Shown: positions 10,845 through 22,195, counted from the stretch's first letter. The stretch: DNA of 64,000 bases from Heterodera schachtii (GCA_023374025.1 SIJG01000004.1:3280595-3344594), one strand, 5' to 3'. Notes: a model not told the origin generated them from the letters alone. Translations and numbers: made by a program.

Positions 10845-11545
10845 TGAAAATTAATTATATTTGAGAAATGGTCGACGATCTCACCAATTGGAATTTGTTT
10901 TGATGCGCTCATTTTCCTTTTTTTAGTCGGGGATTCGATAATTGCCCGGAATAAAGATGCAAGATTCATGATCAGTATAGTTACGCGTTGTATGCATTAA
11001 AATGGACAAAAGATGCTAATAACTCAAAAATTTTAAAATTGCACATGGGGACCGGGGGGGGGGGGGGGTTTGATGTAAAAGTGTTGGCAAAAACCCAACT
11101 CATACTGTGAAAATCAGAAATTTATCTCAAATCGCAGTACGAGTTGGGTTTCCGGCGCTTTTGATTTGCAATATTTTCAAAATTTGGTCCCCATTTTTTG
11201 TTTTTCATCGGGCTCGTAAACTACAAAAAAGTGCCTGCCAATTCAATTTCAGTAATTTTTTTACGCATGCATTTCAGTTTGATTTGTCTTTTGAAAAGTT
11301 TCAGAATTAAAATGCTATTTTACGTCTCTTTTTTACATTTTTTGTTGTCCATATTTTCATTAGGCGACTGACTGATTGATTAATTGCTTTTCATTTGAAT
11401 TTGCGCTTCCTTTTATTTGTTTAGGCATTTCTCCGTGCCATTTCTTCCGTCAGTTACATTATTAAATAAAGTTTTTCTTAGTTTAATTAACATCATTTTT
11501 CTCAATCACAACTTACGACAAAATTGTGCTGTTAATTGACGCAAA
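10845..11545. repeat. Intergenic with repeat copy
   Basis: The conserved 3'-flank motif is at 10857. At 11050-11270 lies a degraded element (G-run, then CAAAAACCCAACTCATACTG ... CAGTACGAGTTGGGTTTCCG, an internal inverted repeat) that matches 11600-11814. Family upstream sequence (ATGCTATTTTACGTCTC, 11310) and an isolated exon 4 start (GCATTTCTCCGTGCCATT, about 11425) follow. No intact gene. Confidence 0.55.
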
Positions 11546-11599
11546 ATGAACCGACAATTAAAGAAAAAAATGTGAGAAATTTTTAAATGATAGCATTTT

Positions 11600-11814
11600 C
11601 GGCACTTTTACAGTTTAATGGGCCCTTACGAAAAACGTTGGAGGGGTGATTTTGAGATAAAATCATTGGTAAAACCCAACTCGTACTGTGAAAAACAGAA
11701 ATTGCATAACAAATCGCAGTACGAGTTCGGTTTCAGGCTTTTGATTTGTAATTTTTCAAAACTTTGTTTCCAACTTTTGCTTTTCATTGGGCCCATTAAA
11801 CAACAAAAAGTGCC
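11600..11814. repeat. Small inverted-repeat element in intron 1 of A4
   Basis: Ends GGCACTTTTACAGTTTAATG GGCCC (left) and GGGCCCATTAAACAACAAAAAGTGCC (right, inverted). A second inverted pair inside (CCCAACTCGTACTGTG / CGCAGTACGAGTTCGG) is shared with the copy at 11050. I could not see a clean TSD. Confidence 0.6.
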
Positions 11815-12699
11815 AATTTATCTTTTCATTAACTTTTTACGCACACATTCATTTCAGTTGGATTTGTGGCGACGTTTGGATGGACATTCTGCCATCTTTT
11901 GACCGCCCCCAACTTGGTCTTAAAATGGCATTGCTTTCCGACCGTTTCGATGTTTTGGTGGACACGCATTTCGATGGAAAAACGGAATTTACGCTTTGGA
12001 GACCAATCACAATTCACAAGGACAAAGGACCAAAAGCGAAAATGTCTGTACGTATCGATGGCAATTCTGTGCATTTTCCATTTCCTGACCGTCCGCTGCC
12101 AAACAAAATTCGCTTTAAGAATCTTAATATTTGGTAATTTAAACTTTTGTGTTTATTAAAGCAATTTTTTATATTTCATCAGGTACATTGACTATTCCGT
12201 CATTGAATTTCTCCGTTTCAACAAGCAAATTTGGGACAGAATGGGCACCAATTTGGATGTGTCTGTGTTGTTAAACAAAAACGAAGATGTTCAGCCAATT
12301 TGGGATGTTTTTATTCGCGAAATTTAGCCAATTTTTGTGTCAAACATTCGCCAATTGTTCTTTCGCAATGGCGATCATTTGGACAAATTGCATCGTCTCA
12401 TTTCACCGACAATTCTCATTGATCTTGATCAATTGATTTCAATCGATTCCTGTTTTCTGTTACCCGATGGAATTGCTGACGATGGGCCAAATGCAACTGC
12501 TAGCCAAGCTTTGACCAAATGGCTGCACACTCCAACAACTGAGGGACAGCCGAAGCGATTTCGTCACAATTTGAGTCCACAAAATCTGGAATGGATCAAC
12601 AACTTCAAAGAGGTGGACCTTGGTTTTTATTTATTTTACCAATTTTTGTGTTTAGACATTTCGCCGTGCCACCACTTCTGTCAGTTACAATATTCAACT

Positions 12700-13134
12700 C
12701 GGAACCCGTCAGTTGGGCCCTCACGTTTGGGCCCCAGCTCGTTTTTTCACGATAACTTTTTTCTTTGGCATCCAAATCCAACAATCTTGGTATCATTCGG
12801 AAGCTCTTAACATGCTCTATTAGCCTTACAAAAAGCCAAAAGATTTTCAAGCCTAGAAAAAATTTATGAAGAAAAAACTTCAAAAATTTCGACTTTTTCG
12901 CAATTTCATGTTATAACTTTTTGATTATTGTCTAATCGCTAAGCAATAGCTTAGAAAAAGCTTCAAAACAGATTAAGTTTTCGAATGATACTAAGCTTAT
13001 TGGATTTGGATGACAAAGAAAAAAGTTATAGAAAGTTATAGTGGAAAAGCATGCTGGGGCCCAAACGTGTGGGGCCCAATCGTGAGGGCCCAAACGTGGG
13101 GGCCCAAACGTGAGGGCCCAACTGACGTAGACCG
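12700..13134. mobile_element. Inverted-repeat element (CGG...CCG), 435 bp, in exon 4 of A4
   Basis: Ends CGGAACCCGTCAGTTGGGCC and, inverted, CGGTCTACGTCAGTTGGGCC. The 8-bp TSD ATTCAACT is at 12692-12699 and 13135-13142. The right half repeats GGGCCCAAACGTG units. Relatives: 37021-37373, 16365-16558 and 57198-57275. The inner arm carries GGTATCATTCGGAAGCTC. Confidence 0.92.
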
Positions 13135-13934
13135 ATTCAACTTTATTTTCATACGACAAAAATGCCAATTGAACAATTTGAATTGGTGAACGAAATGACA
13201 AATGAGAAGCTGACACTGTGGAAAAAATCCGAGTACAATTGCCTGTTGAAGCGATGTCCAATTACGGCGACAATTCAATGGGAAAACGATGAAAATTGGG
13301 AGGACAATTTGAACACTGTCGAATTTGTTTTGCGGGGTGTCGTCAATAAATGCATTGGGTAAGAGCAGCAGCAACGGATAATTGATCCATTCAAATGGCA
13401 CTTAATTTTAGGCCATTGTCGCCACCAGCGGAAGAAGAAAAAGCGGACGAATGAAAGCAACGGAAATTAATTAAATGATATTGATGAAATGGCCGATCTC
13501 GCCAAGTGGAAACTGATTTGTTGCGCTCATTTTCTTTTTTGTTTTGCAAATTCACTATTTTGAATACAACAATTTTCTAAAAAATTCAGTTAGTTAATTC
13601 GTAAGGCGTTATAAAAAAAAACCATCAAATGAAAATTTTCAACAAAAAACCACCCATAAATTTGCTCAAACCTAACTAAAATTTTAATTCTTGGTTTCGA
13701 TAGCCCTAAGAGTTCTCTATTAGTCGAATGATTGCATGAATGGATGGGATGGCAGATCAAAATTAGAAAAATTGAATGAAAAACGCACAAAAATTGGAAT
13801 AATAATTAAAAAAAACATACGCACAAAAATTGGATGAATGAAAATCGGAAGCAAAAAGAGAGAGAGTCACTATCATCAGAGTCATCGTCATCAACAGTTT
13901 GGTCCTCCTCACATACATAATACTGTATATTCTC

Positions 13935-14378
13935 CCACACCGTAAGTCAAAGCGGCGGTTAATCAGTGCAATTTCGAGGCCGAGCTGAGAAGGCGTAAGA
14001 AAATCGAACACCAAAAGCCAACAGTCGCCGCAGATAAAGCTGAAAAATTGAAGAAATTTTATGAAATTTTCAAATTTTTGGGCTTATTTATTTACATTTC
14101 TTTTTTGTGAGGGCGTCGTCGTTTTTTGACATGGTCCAAAAAGACCCAAAGAATTGTGGCACAAACGACCAACAGAAGAAGAAGAAACACAGCACACCAA
14201 CTGAAAATGATTGGGAAAATGAATGAAATGAATAAAAGGGAGTGAAGGCAAAAGCATCAAAGCGAAGGAATCCAAAGGGAAATTTTAGCTAATTTGAACT
14301 TTTTGAGGCCGATGAAGCTAAACTTTCAAAACAATTGATTTTGAAAATAATAAACGTACAGAATTTCTGCTGAAGACA
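13935..14378 (-). pseudogene. Type B F-box-like gene, 5' part
   Basis: Exon 1 begins at ATG 14378 (Met-Ser-Ser-Ala-Glu-Ile, donor CT/GTACG). Exon 2 (14096-14200) encodes a hydrophobic membrane segment (CAVFLLLLLVVCATILWVFL) followed by a basic KKRRRPHKK stretch. Exon 3 starts at 14039 with the F-box-like FICGDCWLLVFDFLTPSQLG and breaks off after NRRFDL near 13937. A TATA-like box (minus, 14456-14463) precedes the ATG. The rest of the gene is missing. Confidence 0.7.
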
Positions 14379-14513
14379 TTTGCGGCAAAAAAATGACCGG
14401 GAAATATAGGAAGAATGAATGGAATGGAATGAGGAGGAGGAGAAGAAAAAGGGCATTTTTATACTAAAATTTATGCACAGAATTTTTCCCTTTTTTTCAC
14501 ACTGACCACCCTC

Positions 14514-14617
14514 NNNNNNNNNNNNNNNNNNNNNNNNNNNNNNNNNNNNNNNNNNNNNNNNNNNNNNNNNNNNNNNNNNNNNNNNNNNNNNNNNNNNNNN
14601 NNNNNNNNNNNNNNNNN
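14514..14617. other. Assembly gap (104 N)
   Basis: A run of N. The gap lies between a type B promoter region and the coding end of a retrotransposon, so it probably hides the rest of that element or a collapsed repeat. Confidence 0.99.
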
Positions 14618-14722
14618 AAGGAAATTGCGCACAAAAATGTCGCTAGTCCACCCGAAAGGAGAAAAAGACGCAACTTTTGACCGTAATTCATTCAAAAGGG
14701 ACAGGAAAAATACACCGACAAA

Positions 14723-15104
14723 ATGGCGCAAAATTTTGATCAGAAACACGGGTCAAAAGTGATCAATTTTTCCCCAAATGATCATGTCCTATTGATCAAT
14801 TTTCGAAACAACAAGACAGAGTGGCTGCAAGGAAAAGTTGTTGAGAGGCTTCACAAATCGCCCACATATCGTGTTTTATGTGCCTGTTCTGCGTCGCGTT
14901 GTTCATTGGCACGCAAATCAGCTAAGGCGACGCCATCTTTTGGAAGACGAAGCCGAAAAGGAGGCAACTCAAGTGGAAGAGCCCCCGCCGGTTGTTGAAC
15001 CGCCTCGTCCGCCTCGACAAAATCAGCCAGCCAATTCTCCATTGGTTGTCCGCCGATCAAGCCGAGTGAAAAAGCCCCGCCAATTTTATTCGCCATCAAA
15101 ATGA
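14723..15104 (+). pseudogene. Ty3/gypsy-type polyprotein, C-terminal end of integrase (frameshifted)
   Basis: The frame from 14723 reads a typical integrase tail (FSPNDHVLLINFRNN..EWLQGKVVERL..TYRV). One extra T near 14876 shifts it to the frame that continues YVPVLRRVVHWHANQLRRR and ends in an acidic/Pro-rich tail plus SSRVKKPRQF, stop 15102-15104. The catalytic domains would lie left, in or beyond the gap. A purine tract and LTR follow directly. Confidence 0.8.
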
Positions 15105-15151
15105 GAAAAAAAAAAAAAATTTTTTGGCTTAAACCCTACGGGTTCGAATTT

Positions 15152-15162
15152 AAGAGGGGAGG
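15152..15162 (+). promoter_or_regulatory. Polypurine tract of the retrotransposon
   Basis: AAGAGGGGAGG lies immediately before the LTR start TGTTAG, the expected position for the plus-strand primer of an LTR retrotransposon. Confidence 0.8.
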
Positions 15163-15364
15163 TGTTAGAGAAAAGAACAATTCAAATGGTTATTGATTAG
15201 GTGTATGACCCCACGACTTCACCATCTTCTCCCCCTCCCTTTCCCATAATTCAGTTGTTATATTGTGCCCACCAAATTGACCTCCCAATTGATTGTCTGT
15301 ATTTATTTATTATTTATTTCGTCGGCAAATAAACTTATTTAATTTGTTATCTTCGGACATAACA
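15163..15364 (+). mobile_element. 3' LTR of a Ty3/gypsy-type retrotransposon, 202 bp
   Basis: Begins TGTTAG and ends CATAACA, giving the 5-bp inverted termini TGTTA/TAACA. It contains AATAAA (15338). It follows the polypurine tract and the integrase end. The 5' LTR is not in the window. It is inserted in exon 2 of a type B gene fragment (15365-15635). Confidence 0.82.
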
Positions 15365-15635
15365 CAAAGCATGAGGCCGCAGTTGAACAACAGATGAAAA
15401 AATCGCGACATACCGACTGAAAAAAGAATTGGGGAAATGAAAAATGAATGGAAAGGGAGGGAAAAGCATCAAAGCGAGGGAAGCCAAAGTGTAAATTTTA
15501 TTTTAAATCCAATGAAGCTAATTGTAAGCCTCAAAATTAAGTGAATTTGGAAAAATTTAAAAGTTAAGCAAAAGTAATGTAAAACATCAGAAAAAAAAGG
15601 AAGAAATAATAAACGTACGGAATTTCGGAAGGCAT
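15365..15635 (-). pseudogene. Type B F-box-like gene, 5' fragment cut by an LTR
   Basis: ATG at 15635 (Met-Pro-Ser-Glu-Ile-Pro, donor CC/GTACG), then exon 2 from 15416 (RYVAIFSSVVQLRPH...), which runs directly into the LTR end at 15364. Surroundings match the 5' flanks of the other type B copies (AATAATAAACGTACG..., GAATGAGGAGGAGG). Confidence 0.6.
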
Positions 15636-15639
15636 TTGC

Positions 15640-16930
15640 AGCAACAAAATGACCAGAGAAAATATCGGAAGAATAATGAATGAACGTGGAATGAGGAGGA
15701 GGAGTAGAAACAATGGCATTTTTATCACGAATATGGTATCAGACTTGCAAAAATCATTGATCCTATCATTGATTTTGAAAATCATAGATTTTCGAAATTT
15801 TGTCAATGTGTCCAAATGTTCCTAAAAATTGATTATTGGCAAGGTAATGTTTTGTGTGATTGTTCTATTATCATCTCATTGGCTAATAAAAAAGGTGCTA
15901 GGTCGAAGGACAAAAAGTGCAAAAGTTGCTAAGTTTTTGACTAAATCCACTCATAACTTTTCTCAGATGTACAATCTTAGTATTAGAGCTCGACATTTTA
16001 AACAAAACCTAACCAGCAGTATTGGCCGACAAAGAAAGGGTAAAACTAATGAATTTTCAATCCCGGCCAGGTCCCGGTACTTCCAAATCCCGGACTCTAA
16101 TTATTAAATGTTTGTAGGTTGCGGCTGCTATGGAGAACAACAATCTGATGCAGACAATCAACGCGTGCTTGCGTCCGAGAGAATTCAATGAATGAAAAAT
16201 GAATTTGTAATAGTAAAAACAAAACAATAAATGCTATTTTAAAAGTCGTTTTTTTTTTTTTTGGTTTTGTATTCATTTCCATATTTTTGCTTTTATTTTT
16301 TTCATTTTTACCATTTTATTTTTCCATTTTCCCCTCTCTCTCTTTCTCTCTCCGCAAAATGTATAACTTTTTGGGAATTGTTTAATCGCTAAGCAATAGC
16401 TTAGAAAAAGCTTCTAAACATGTTAAGCTTTCGAATGATACCAACAATGTTGGATTTGGATTACAAAGAAAAAAAAGTTATAGAACGTTATATTGGAAAA
16501 ACACGCTGGGGCCGAACCGTGCCGGCCGAATCGTGACGGCCGAACTGAGGTAAACCGCATTCTATGACCATTTTTTATTTGAAAAAGACGACAGATCAAA
16601 GAACATTAATATTTTTAGTGCTAAATTTCTGTAAATGGTAAATAGGATGTTGTAGTCTATATATGATTAATCATATTATTTGGGTGCTTTTTTTCATGTG
16701 AAAAATTGTTAACACAGCCCAAAATCACCTACGATGCTACAATTTTGATCACTCCCGATCAGCCCTGAAGGAGTGATCTGGTCACAGTATTGTAAAAATG
16801 AAATGCAATTCGATACCATAAAAATTTTGAGTTTTTTCGACAAAAAATTTAAAGCTTAAAAATATATGTCGTGGGGATTTCGTGAACATGTCTCATTGTC
16901 AGAATTGTAATGATCGCGACAAACATTCAC
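15640..16930. repeat. Gene-free stretch with repeat fragments
   Basis: 15725-15910 matches the interior of the element at 22413 (CAAAAATCATTGAT...GATTTTGAAAATC). 16365-16558 is the right half of a 12700-type element (GCTTTCGAATGATACCAAC ... GGCCGAACTGAGGTAAACCG). CT-rich low-complexity tracts lie at 16330-16355. I see no gene. Confidence 0.55.
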
Positions 16931-17395
16931 GGAATGCTGGTCTGCCGAAGTTGCTTAAATGCTCTGCTAATTCACCAATTGGTCAATGGTCGTCAATGAT
17001 TGAACAGCTAAAGCGGTGATTATCCCAATTTCATTGGATTTTCTCTATTTTTTTGTGCCATTTTTAGGCATTTTCTAATGCTTCTTCTCCGGTTACTTTT
17101 CGCATTCATTTTTGGTCCTCTTCTCCGCTTCACTCTGTCGTGCCATTTGATCTGATCAACGAACTGACTGGAGAGAAATTGACACTTCAACAATCAGCAA
17201 ATAATTGTTGGCTCAGCCGTTCGAAAGTGTCTGTACTGGTCGATGGCAATTTTGTGCAATTTCCACTGCCGGACCATTTGTTGCCCAACAAATTTCGCAT
17301 TAAGGACCTTCAGATTGAGTAATTTTAAACTTTTGTGTTTATTAAAGCATTTAGATATATTTCTTTAGGTACATTGACCGCTCCGTCATTTTAGG
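16930..17395 (+). pseudogene. Chimeric type B / type A fragment
   Basis: 16930-17015 is the end of a type B exon 3 (LPKLLKCSANSPIGQWSSMI EQLKA, donor GCG/GTGATT). 17068 onward is a type B exon 4 (AFSNASSPVTFRIHF...VPFDLINELTGEKLTL), which at about 17217 switches without a break to the end of a type A exon 2 (SKVSVLVDGNFVQFPLPDHLLPNKFRIKDLQIE), with its donor and the start of type A exon 3 (YIDRSVI). The junction is in frame. It looks like an unequal recombination product. Confidence 0.72.
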
Positions 17396-17663
17396 AACAA
17401 AAGTGAGAATTTTGAAAATTTTGAGTTTTCGACTTTTTGTTCGAATTCGGGTCCGGGATTCGAAATTGGTCTTTCGAATGATCGTTAATTGCTACGCTGA
17501 TATTTTAATATAAAAATGCCTTTTTTTCTTCTCCGCCTCATTCCATTCATTCATTCGTTCACATTTCTGGTCATTTTGTTGCTACAAATGTCTTCAAGAA
17601 AAAAAGGGATGAGAAAATATTTGATATAAAAGATACATATATGTAATAATCAAGACAAAAGTT

Positions 17664-17825
17664 TCAGAATAAAAATGCCATTTTACGTCTCTTTTTTTAC
17701 ATTTTTTGTTGTCGCTCGATTTTCTTATTGTTTAGGAAAGAATTTTCAAACAATTATCTATTTATTCTGCTGATTGTGTCACCAATTATCGTAAAACGGC
17801 AAAAGTGTGCTAATTGCAGCAAAAA
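17664..17825 (+). promoter_or_regulatory. Conserved upstream block of type A genes
   Basis: TTTCAGAATAAAAATGCCATTTTACGTCTC, a T-rich run, GTCGCTCGATTTTCTTATTG, TGATTGTGTCACCAATTATCGTAAAACGGCAAAAGTGTGC and CTAATTGCAGCAAAAA then the ATG. The same block recurs before A2 (4847), A4 (11310) and the last copy (63774). Spacing is constant, consistent with promoter plus a trans-splice acceptor; neither has been tested. Confidence 0.5.
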
Positions 17826-19094
17826 ATGAACCGACGGTAAGGAAATTTTTATAAATTTCAAAATTTCCATTAATTTTTCCCGCATTTCAGTTGGATTTGT
17901 AGCGACGTTTGGATGGACATTCTCCCATCTTTTGAACGTGTTGAACTTGGTCTCACAATCGCATTACTTTCTGACCGTTTCGATGCTTTGGTTGACGCGC
18001 ATTTCGGTGGAAAAAGCGAATTGACAATTTGGAGAGATGTCGAAATTCGCAAGGACAAAGGACCAGAACCGACACTGTCTGTTCTGATTGATGACGATGA
18101 CAATTTGGTGGATTTTCCTTTGCCGGACCATCCGTTGCCAAACAAAATTCGTTTTTGTTTCCTTCAGATTGAGTAATTTTAAATTTTTTGTTTGTAGCAT
18201 TTTTTTTATTTCTTCAGCTACATTGACCATTCCGTCATTGAATTTCTCCGTTCCAACAAGCAAATTTGGGACAGAAGTGGCACCAAATTGGAATTGTTTG
18301 TGCGTTCAGACGAAACCGAGGATGAACAGCGAATTTGGGATATTTTTGTCCGTCAGATTTGGCCCCTTTTTGTGACAAACATTCGTCATTTGCGCATTGA
18401 CGATGGCGATGATTTGGACAAATTGCGTCGTCACACTTCGCCAACAATTCTCACTGATCTTTGTCAATTGAATTCAATCGATACTGATATTCTGTTGGCC
18501 GATGCGATTGGTGATGATGGGCCAAATGCTTCTGTCGGCCAAGTGTTGACCAAATGGGTGCACACGCCGAGCAAAAATGGCCAACCGAAGCGATTGCTTT
18601 GTGCGGATTATGACGAAGAAGTCAACTTAGATTGGGTCAACAGTTTCAAGGAGGTGTGTGTTTGGTCACAATTTTCAAAAACTTTTTTGTTTAGGCATTT
18701 GCCTGGGCCACCGCCTTTGTCAGCTACAAAATTGAGTTTGCATTGTGTAAAACATCAATTGAGCCATTTGAATCGATGAACGAACGAACCAAGGAAAAGC
18801 TGACATTGGAGAAAGTGTCACGTTATGGTGTTGGTGGTCATTGGCTGTTGAAGCGATGCCCAATTAGTGAAAAGGCGGCGGCGATTAAATGGGAAAACGA
18901 CGAAAATTGGGACGACAATTTGAACGAAGTCACATTTAATTTGTGGAATGGCATCAATAAATCCATTGGGTGAGCAGCGACAGCAATTTTTGATTTTGTC
19001 GAAAAAAAAAAATAATAATTTTAGGCCATTGTCGCCACCAGCAGCGGAAGAAGAGAAAAAAGAAGCGGATGAAAGCAACAAAAATTTCATCTGA
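17826..19094 (+). CDS. Type A F-box-like protein, 5 exons, intact (A5)
   Basis: Exons 17826-17836, 17891-18172, 18218-18653, 18695-18969 and 19025-19094 give 357 residues. F-box-like start WICSDVWMDILPSFERVELG; exon 3 with HTSPTILTDLCQLNSI and KWVHTPSKNGQPKRL; exon 4 AFAWATAFVSYKIEF...PFESMNERTKEKLTL. The tail is slightly extended (ESNKNFI). Intron 3 is only 41 bp. No disabling change. Confidence 0.87.
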
Positions 19095-19099
19095 AATGT

Positions 19100-19835
19100 A
19101 CGGAAATGATTAATTAATTAATTGTATTTGAGAAATGCTCGATCTCAATTTGTTGTTTATTTCCTCTCAGAAATGCTTTGTTAATTCTTTCGTTCTATAA
19201 TATTACATATTTATTTTCTTTGTTTGTTGTGCATCATTAGTATCAATTAAAACCAGGGTTACCCTTTGTCCATATTTGTAAGATTTGCCCTTGTTTAAGC
19301 TCTTTGCCCTTATTTTAGTCTTATTTTTTGGATTCAGAAAGAAATTTAGATTTTAAATGATAATTTTTGAAAGAAATGTTTTTTGAAGCGAGTTCATCCA
19401 AAATCTTAACAAGATTTAGTTAAATATTCAAAGCATTTTCCTGGACCTGGATTTTCGCCGCCCCCTAAAAATTCTTATTCTCTTAAAAAATTGGCTCCAA
19501 ATCGTAAAATTTTGTCATTTTTTGAACAAAATCGTTAAGAAATCCATTAAAAATTACAAAAATTTTCCGGCGGCGCCTATTAGAGGTGCGCCGTGACGCA
19601 CCCGGTCACGGTTATCGTGAATTTCACGGGGTTTTCGATCACGGTCACGATTCATGGGGTCAATTCACGGTTTTTCCGTGAATAATTTATTTACTCTAGG
19701 TAAAATTGAAAATTTCAGACTTGCATAAGAAATTTGGTCAGTTTTTGGGCACAGTTTGCTAAGAAACAGAGCAAACGTTTCAAAAAATTTTCCCGGCGGC
19801 GTCTATCGGTACCGCCGGACTCTCTTCCCTCACCC
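19100..19835. repeat. Gene-free stretch with hAT-like and GC-palindrome repeats
   Basis: CAGGGTTACCC (19255) resembles a hAT-type end. CGGCGGCGCCTATT...GTGCGCC (19567-19592), followed by tandem CACGGTCACG-like units, and a CGGCGGCGTCTATCGGTACCGCCGG palindrome (19793-19817) match GC-rich palindromes in elements at 27440 and 36420/36550. No gene seen. Confidence 0.5.
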
Positions 19836-19837
19836 AT

Positions 19838-20289
19838 ACGGATCTGAATGCGTTTGAATCCGATGACTTCGTTGGGCAACGGATTTTGCGGGATTGGCAA
19901 TGGATTTCCATCGGAGAAAGATTTTTTATGAAATTTTCAAATTTTTTGCTTTATTTTAAATTTCTTTTTTTGTGGGGGCGTCGCCGTTTTTTGGCATTGT
20001 CCAAAAAGAACCAAAAAAGAATAGTGGCACAGCCGACCAACAGAAGAAGCACGGCACACAAACTGAAAAATGAATTTGATAAATTAATAAATGAAAGGGA
20101 AGCGAAAAGTCACAGCAAAATGTGAAATTTTAGTTCTTTTTGAATTTTTTTTGAAGCCGATTAAGCTAAGCATTAAAATTAGTTTCAAGAATTTTTATCT
20201 CCCAATTCTGCTGGTCAAAAATTGAACAAAAGGAAAAGCGGAAAATTTAAAAAAAGGGAATAATAAACGTACAAAATTTCTGAAGACAT
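19838..20289 (-). pseudogene. Type B F-box-like gene, broken 5' part
   Basis: ATG at 20289 (Met-Ser-Ser-Glu-Ile, donor TT/GTACG); exon 2 from 20062 encodes CAVLLLLVGCATILFWFFL plus KKRRRPHKK, a membrane anchor with basic stop-transfer. Next comes only the end of the F-box exon (SDGNPLPIPQNPLPNEVIGF KRIQIR, about 19835-19912). The F-box core has been deleted. A TATA-like box (minus, about 20372) precedes the ATG. Confidence 0.65.
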
Positions 20290-20523
20290 TTTTGCAGCAC
20301 AAAGTGACCGGGAAATATAGGGAAGAATGAATGAATGAATGGAATGAGGAGGAGAACAGGAAAAAAGGGCATTTTTATACTAAAAATATTAGCGTACATT
20401 TGAGTACCGATGAGAAAAAATCATATAAAAGGCAGAGAAATTGACAGAAAATGTCATTTTCTGTAATCATAATTTACCACTACCTTATTATAATTATAAG
20501 TGTACTCAGCTAATTGGCGCAAA

Positions 20524-22195
20524 ATGAACCGACGGTAAGGAATTTTTTTGTAATTACAAAATTTTCATTTACCCAATTTTTTCCATGTTTCAGTTGGATT
20601 TGTAGCGACGTTTGGCTGAACATTCTGCCCTTCTTTGACTATGCCCAACTCGGCCTCACAATGGCATTGCTTTCTTATCGTTTCGATGTTTTGGTGGACA
20701 AACATTTTGATGGCACAACGGAATTTACAATTTTGAGACAAATCATAATTTGCAAGGACAAAGCATCGAAACCGAAACTGTCTGTTCTGATCGATGGCAC
20801 ATTTGTGGAATTTCCATTGCCGGACCGTCCGTTGCCCAACAAAATCCGCTTTAATGACATTCGGATTGAGTAATTTTAAACACATTTTTGTATATTAAAA
20901 AACTTTTTATGTGTTTGTTTCTTCAGCTACATTGACCATTCCGTCATCAGTTCCAACAAGCATATTTGGGACAGAATTGGCACCAAATTGGCATTGTTTG
21001 TGCCTTCAGACAACCCAACTGATGTCCAGCCAATTTGGGATATTTTTGTCCGTCAAATTTGGCCCGCTTTTGCGACAAACATTCGCCATTTGGGCTTTCC
21101 CAATGCCAATCATTTGAACGCTTTGCTTCATCTCACATCGCCAACAATTCTCACCGATCTCATTCAATTGAATTCAATCCTTTCTGGTAGTCTGTGCCCC
21201 GGTACAATTGCTGATGCTTTTGATCAGCCAAATACAATAATTTCTGCCGGCCAAGCATTGGCCAAATGGTTACACGTGCCGAGAAAAGATGGTCTTCAGA
21301 AGTGGTTGAATTGCTACGAATTAATGGCATCCACAAATGCTGAATGGGTCTACAATTTCAAGCAGGTCGTCATCACATTTTCATAATATTTTTGGTTTTA
21401 AAATTGTATTTTGGGTACTTATACAGTTTGACCCACATAAATTTTGTTTTTAATGATAAAAATGTGTTTCCAGGGGTTTTCGGGGCTGCTGATCATGAAT
21501 TTTTGGACTCTATTTGACGAATTTCCGAACCCTGACCCGAAATTCGAACATTTAATTGAACTTAAGAAATTTTGTTAAATTTTATTTGTTTTTTTTTTGA
21601 ATATGTGTTGAATTATATGGCATCATAGAATTTCAGGTTAGGGGTTCGGAAATTCGTCAAATAGAGATGATCAGCAGCCCCGAAAACCCCTGGAAACACA
21701 TTTTTATCATTAAAAACAAAATTTATGTGGGTCAAACTGTATTAGTACCGTATTTTGATTTTGTTTAGCTTTTTGTCCATGCCAGCACTTCTGTCAGTTA
21801 CACCGTTCACTTCTATTTGCACGTGGAAACATCGCCAATTGTGCCATTTGAATTGGAGAATGACCGGACCAATGAAAAGATGACATTGGAGAAAGTGTCA
21901 CATTATGGTGGTGGTGAATGGCTGTTGAAGCGATGCCCAATTATTGGGGAGAAGAAAGATGAAAATTCGGATGCCAATTTGAACAGTGTCCTTTTGTATT
22001 TGAATGACTTCCAAAATGCCATTGGGTAAGTGTAAGCATTGTTTAGTATCAATGGCATTTGCCATTGCTAAATTCCTTTTTTTAACCAATAAATTGCTTT
22101 TAATTTTTAGGCCATTGTCTCCTCCAGCGGATAAAAGTGACGAAAAAGTGTGCTCGAGTGCCGCGGGGCCAAGCAGTGATCAGCGCAATGAATGA
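20524..22195 (+). CDS. Type A F-box-like protein with a MITE in intron 3, intact (A6)
   Basis: Exons 20524-20534, 20594-20869, 20927-21365, 21769-22025 and 22111-22195 give 355 residues. Exon 3 has lost nine bases after YIDHSVI (in frame). Exon 2 begins WICSDVWLNILPFFDYAQLG. Exon 4 starts LFVHASTSVSYTVHFYLHV. The tail exon differs from the others: SPPADKSDEKVCSSAAGPSSDQRNE, closer to the type B tail (GPSDQQQK). Intron 3 is 403 bp because of the 336-bp element at 21414; both splice sites remain. Confidence 0.85.
21414..21749. mobile_element. GG-ended MITE, 336 bp, in intron 3 of A6
   Basis: Ends GGTACTTATACAGTTTGACC and, inverted, GGTACTAATACAGTTTGACC, with arms over 100 bp (CCAGGGGTTTTCGGGGCTGC). 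The 8-bp TSD GTATTTTG is at 21406-21413 and 21750-21757. Confidence 0.93.

Larger units (their letters stand above)
11546..13454 (+). pseudogene. Type A F-box-like gene with stop codon and MITE in exon 4 (A4)
   Basis: Exon 1 11546-11556 (donor GGTAAGG replaced by AATTAAAG, so probably not spliced), exon 2 11858-12133, exon 3 12183-12612, exon 4 12656-12699 plus 13143-13358, tail 13412-13454. Exon 3 has TAG at 12325-12327 replacing the family Trp (IREI-stop-PIF). Exon 4 is split by the 435-bp element at 12700. If the element and the TSD copy were absent, exon 4 would read through in frame. The first intron also holds a 215-bp repeat. Confidence 0.85.

Noticed and set aside
15725..15910. Possible separate element
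   Set aside because: It is only an interior fragment of the 22413-type element with no ends or target duplication.
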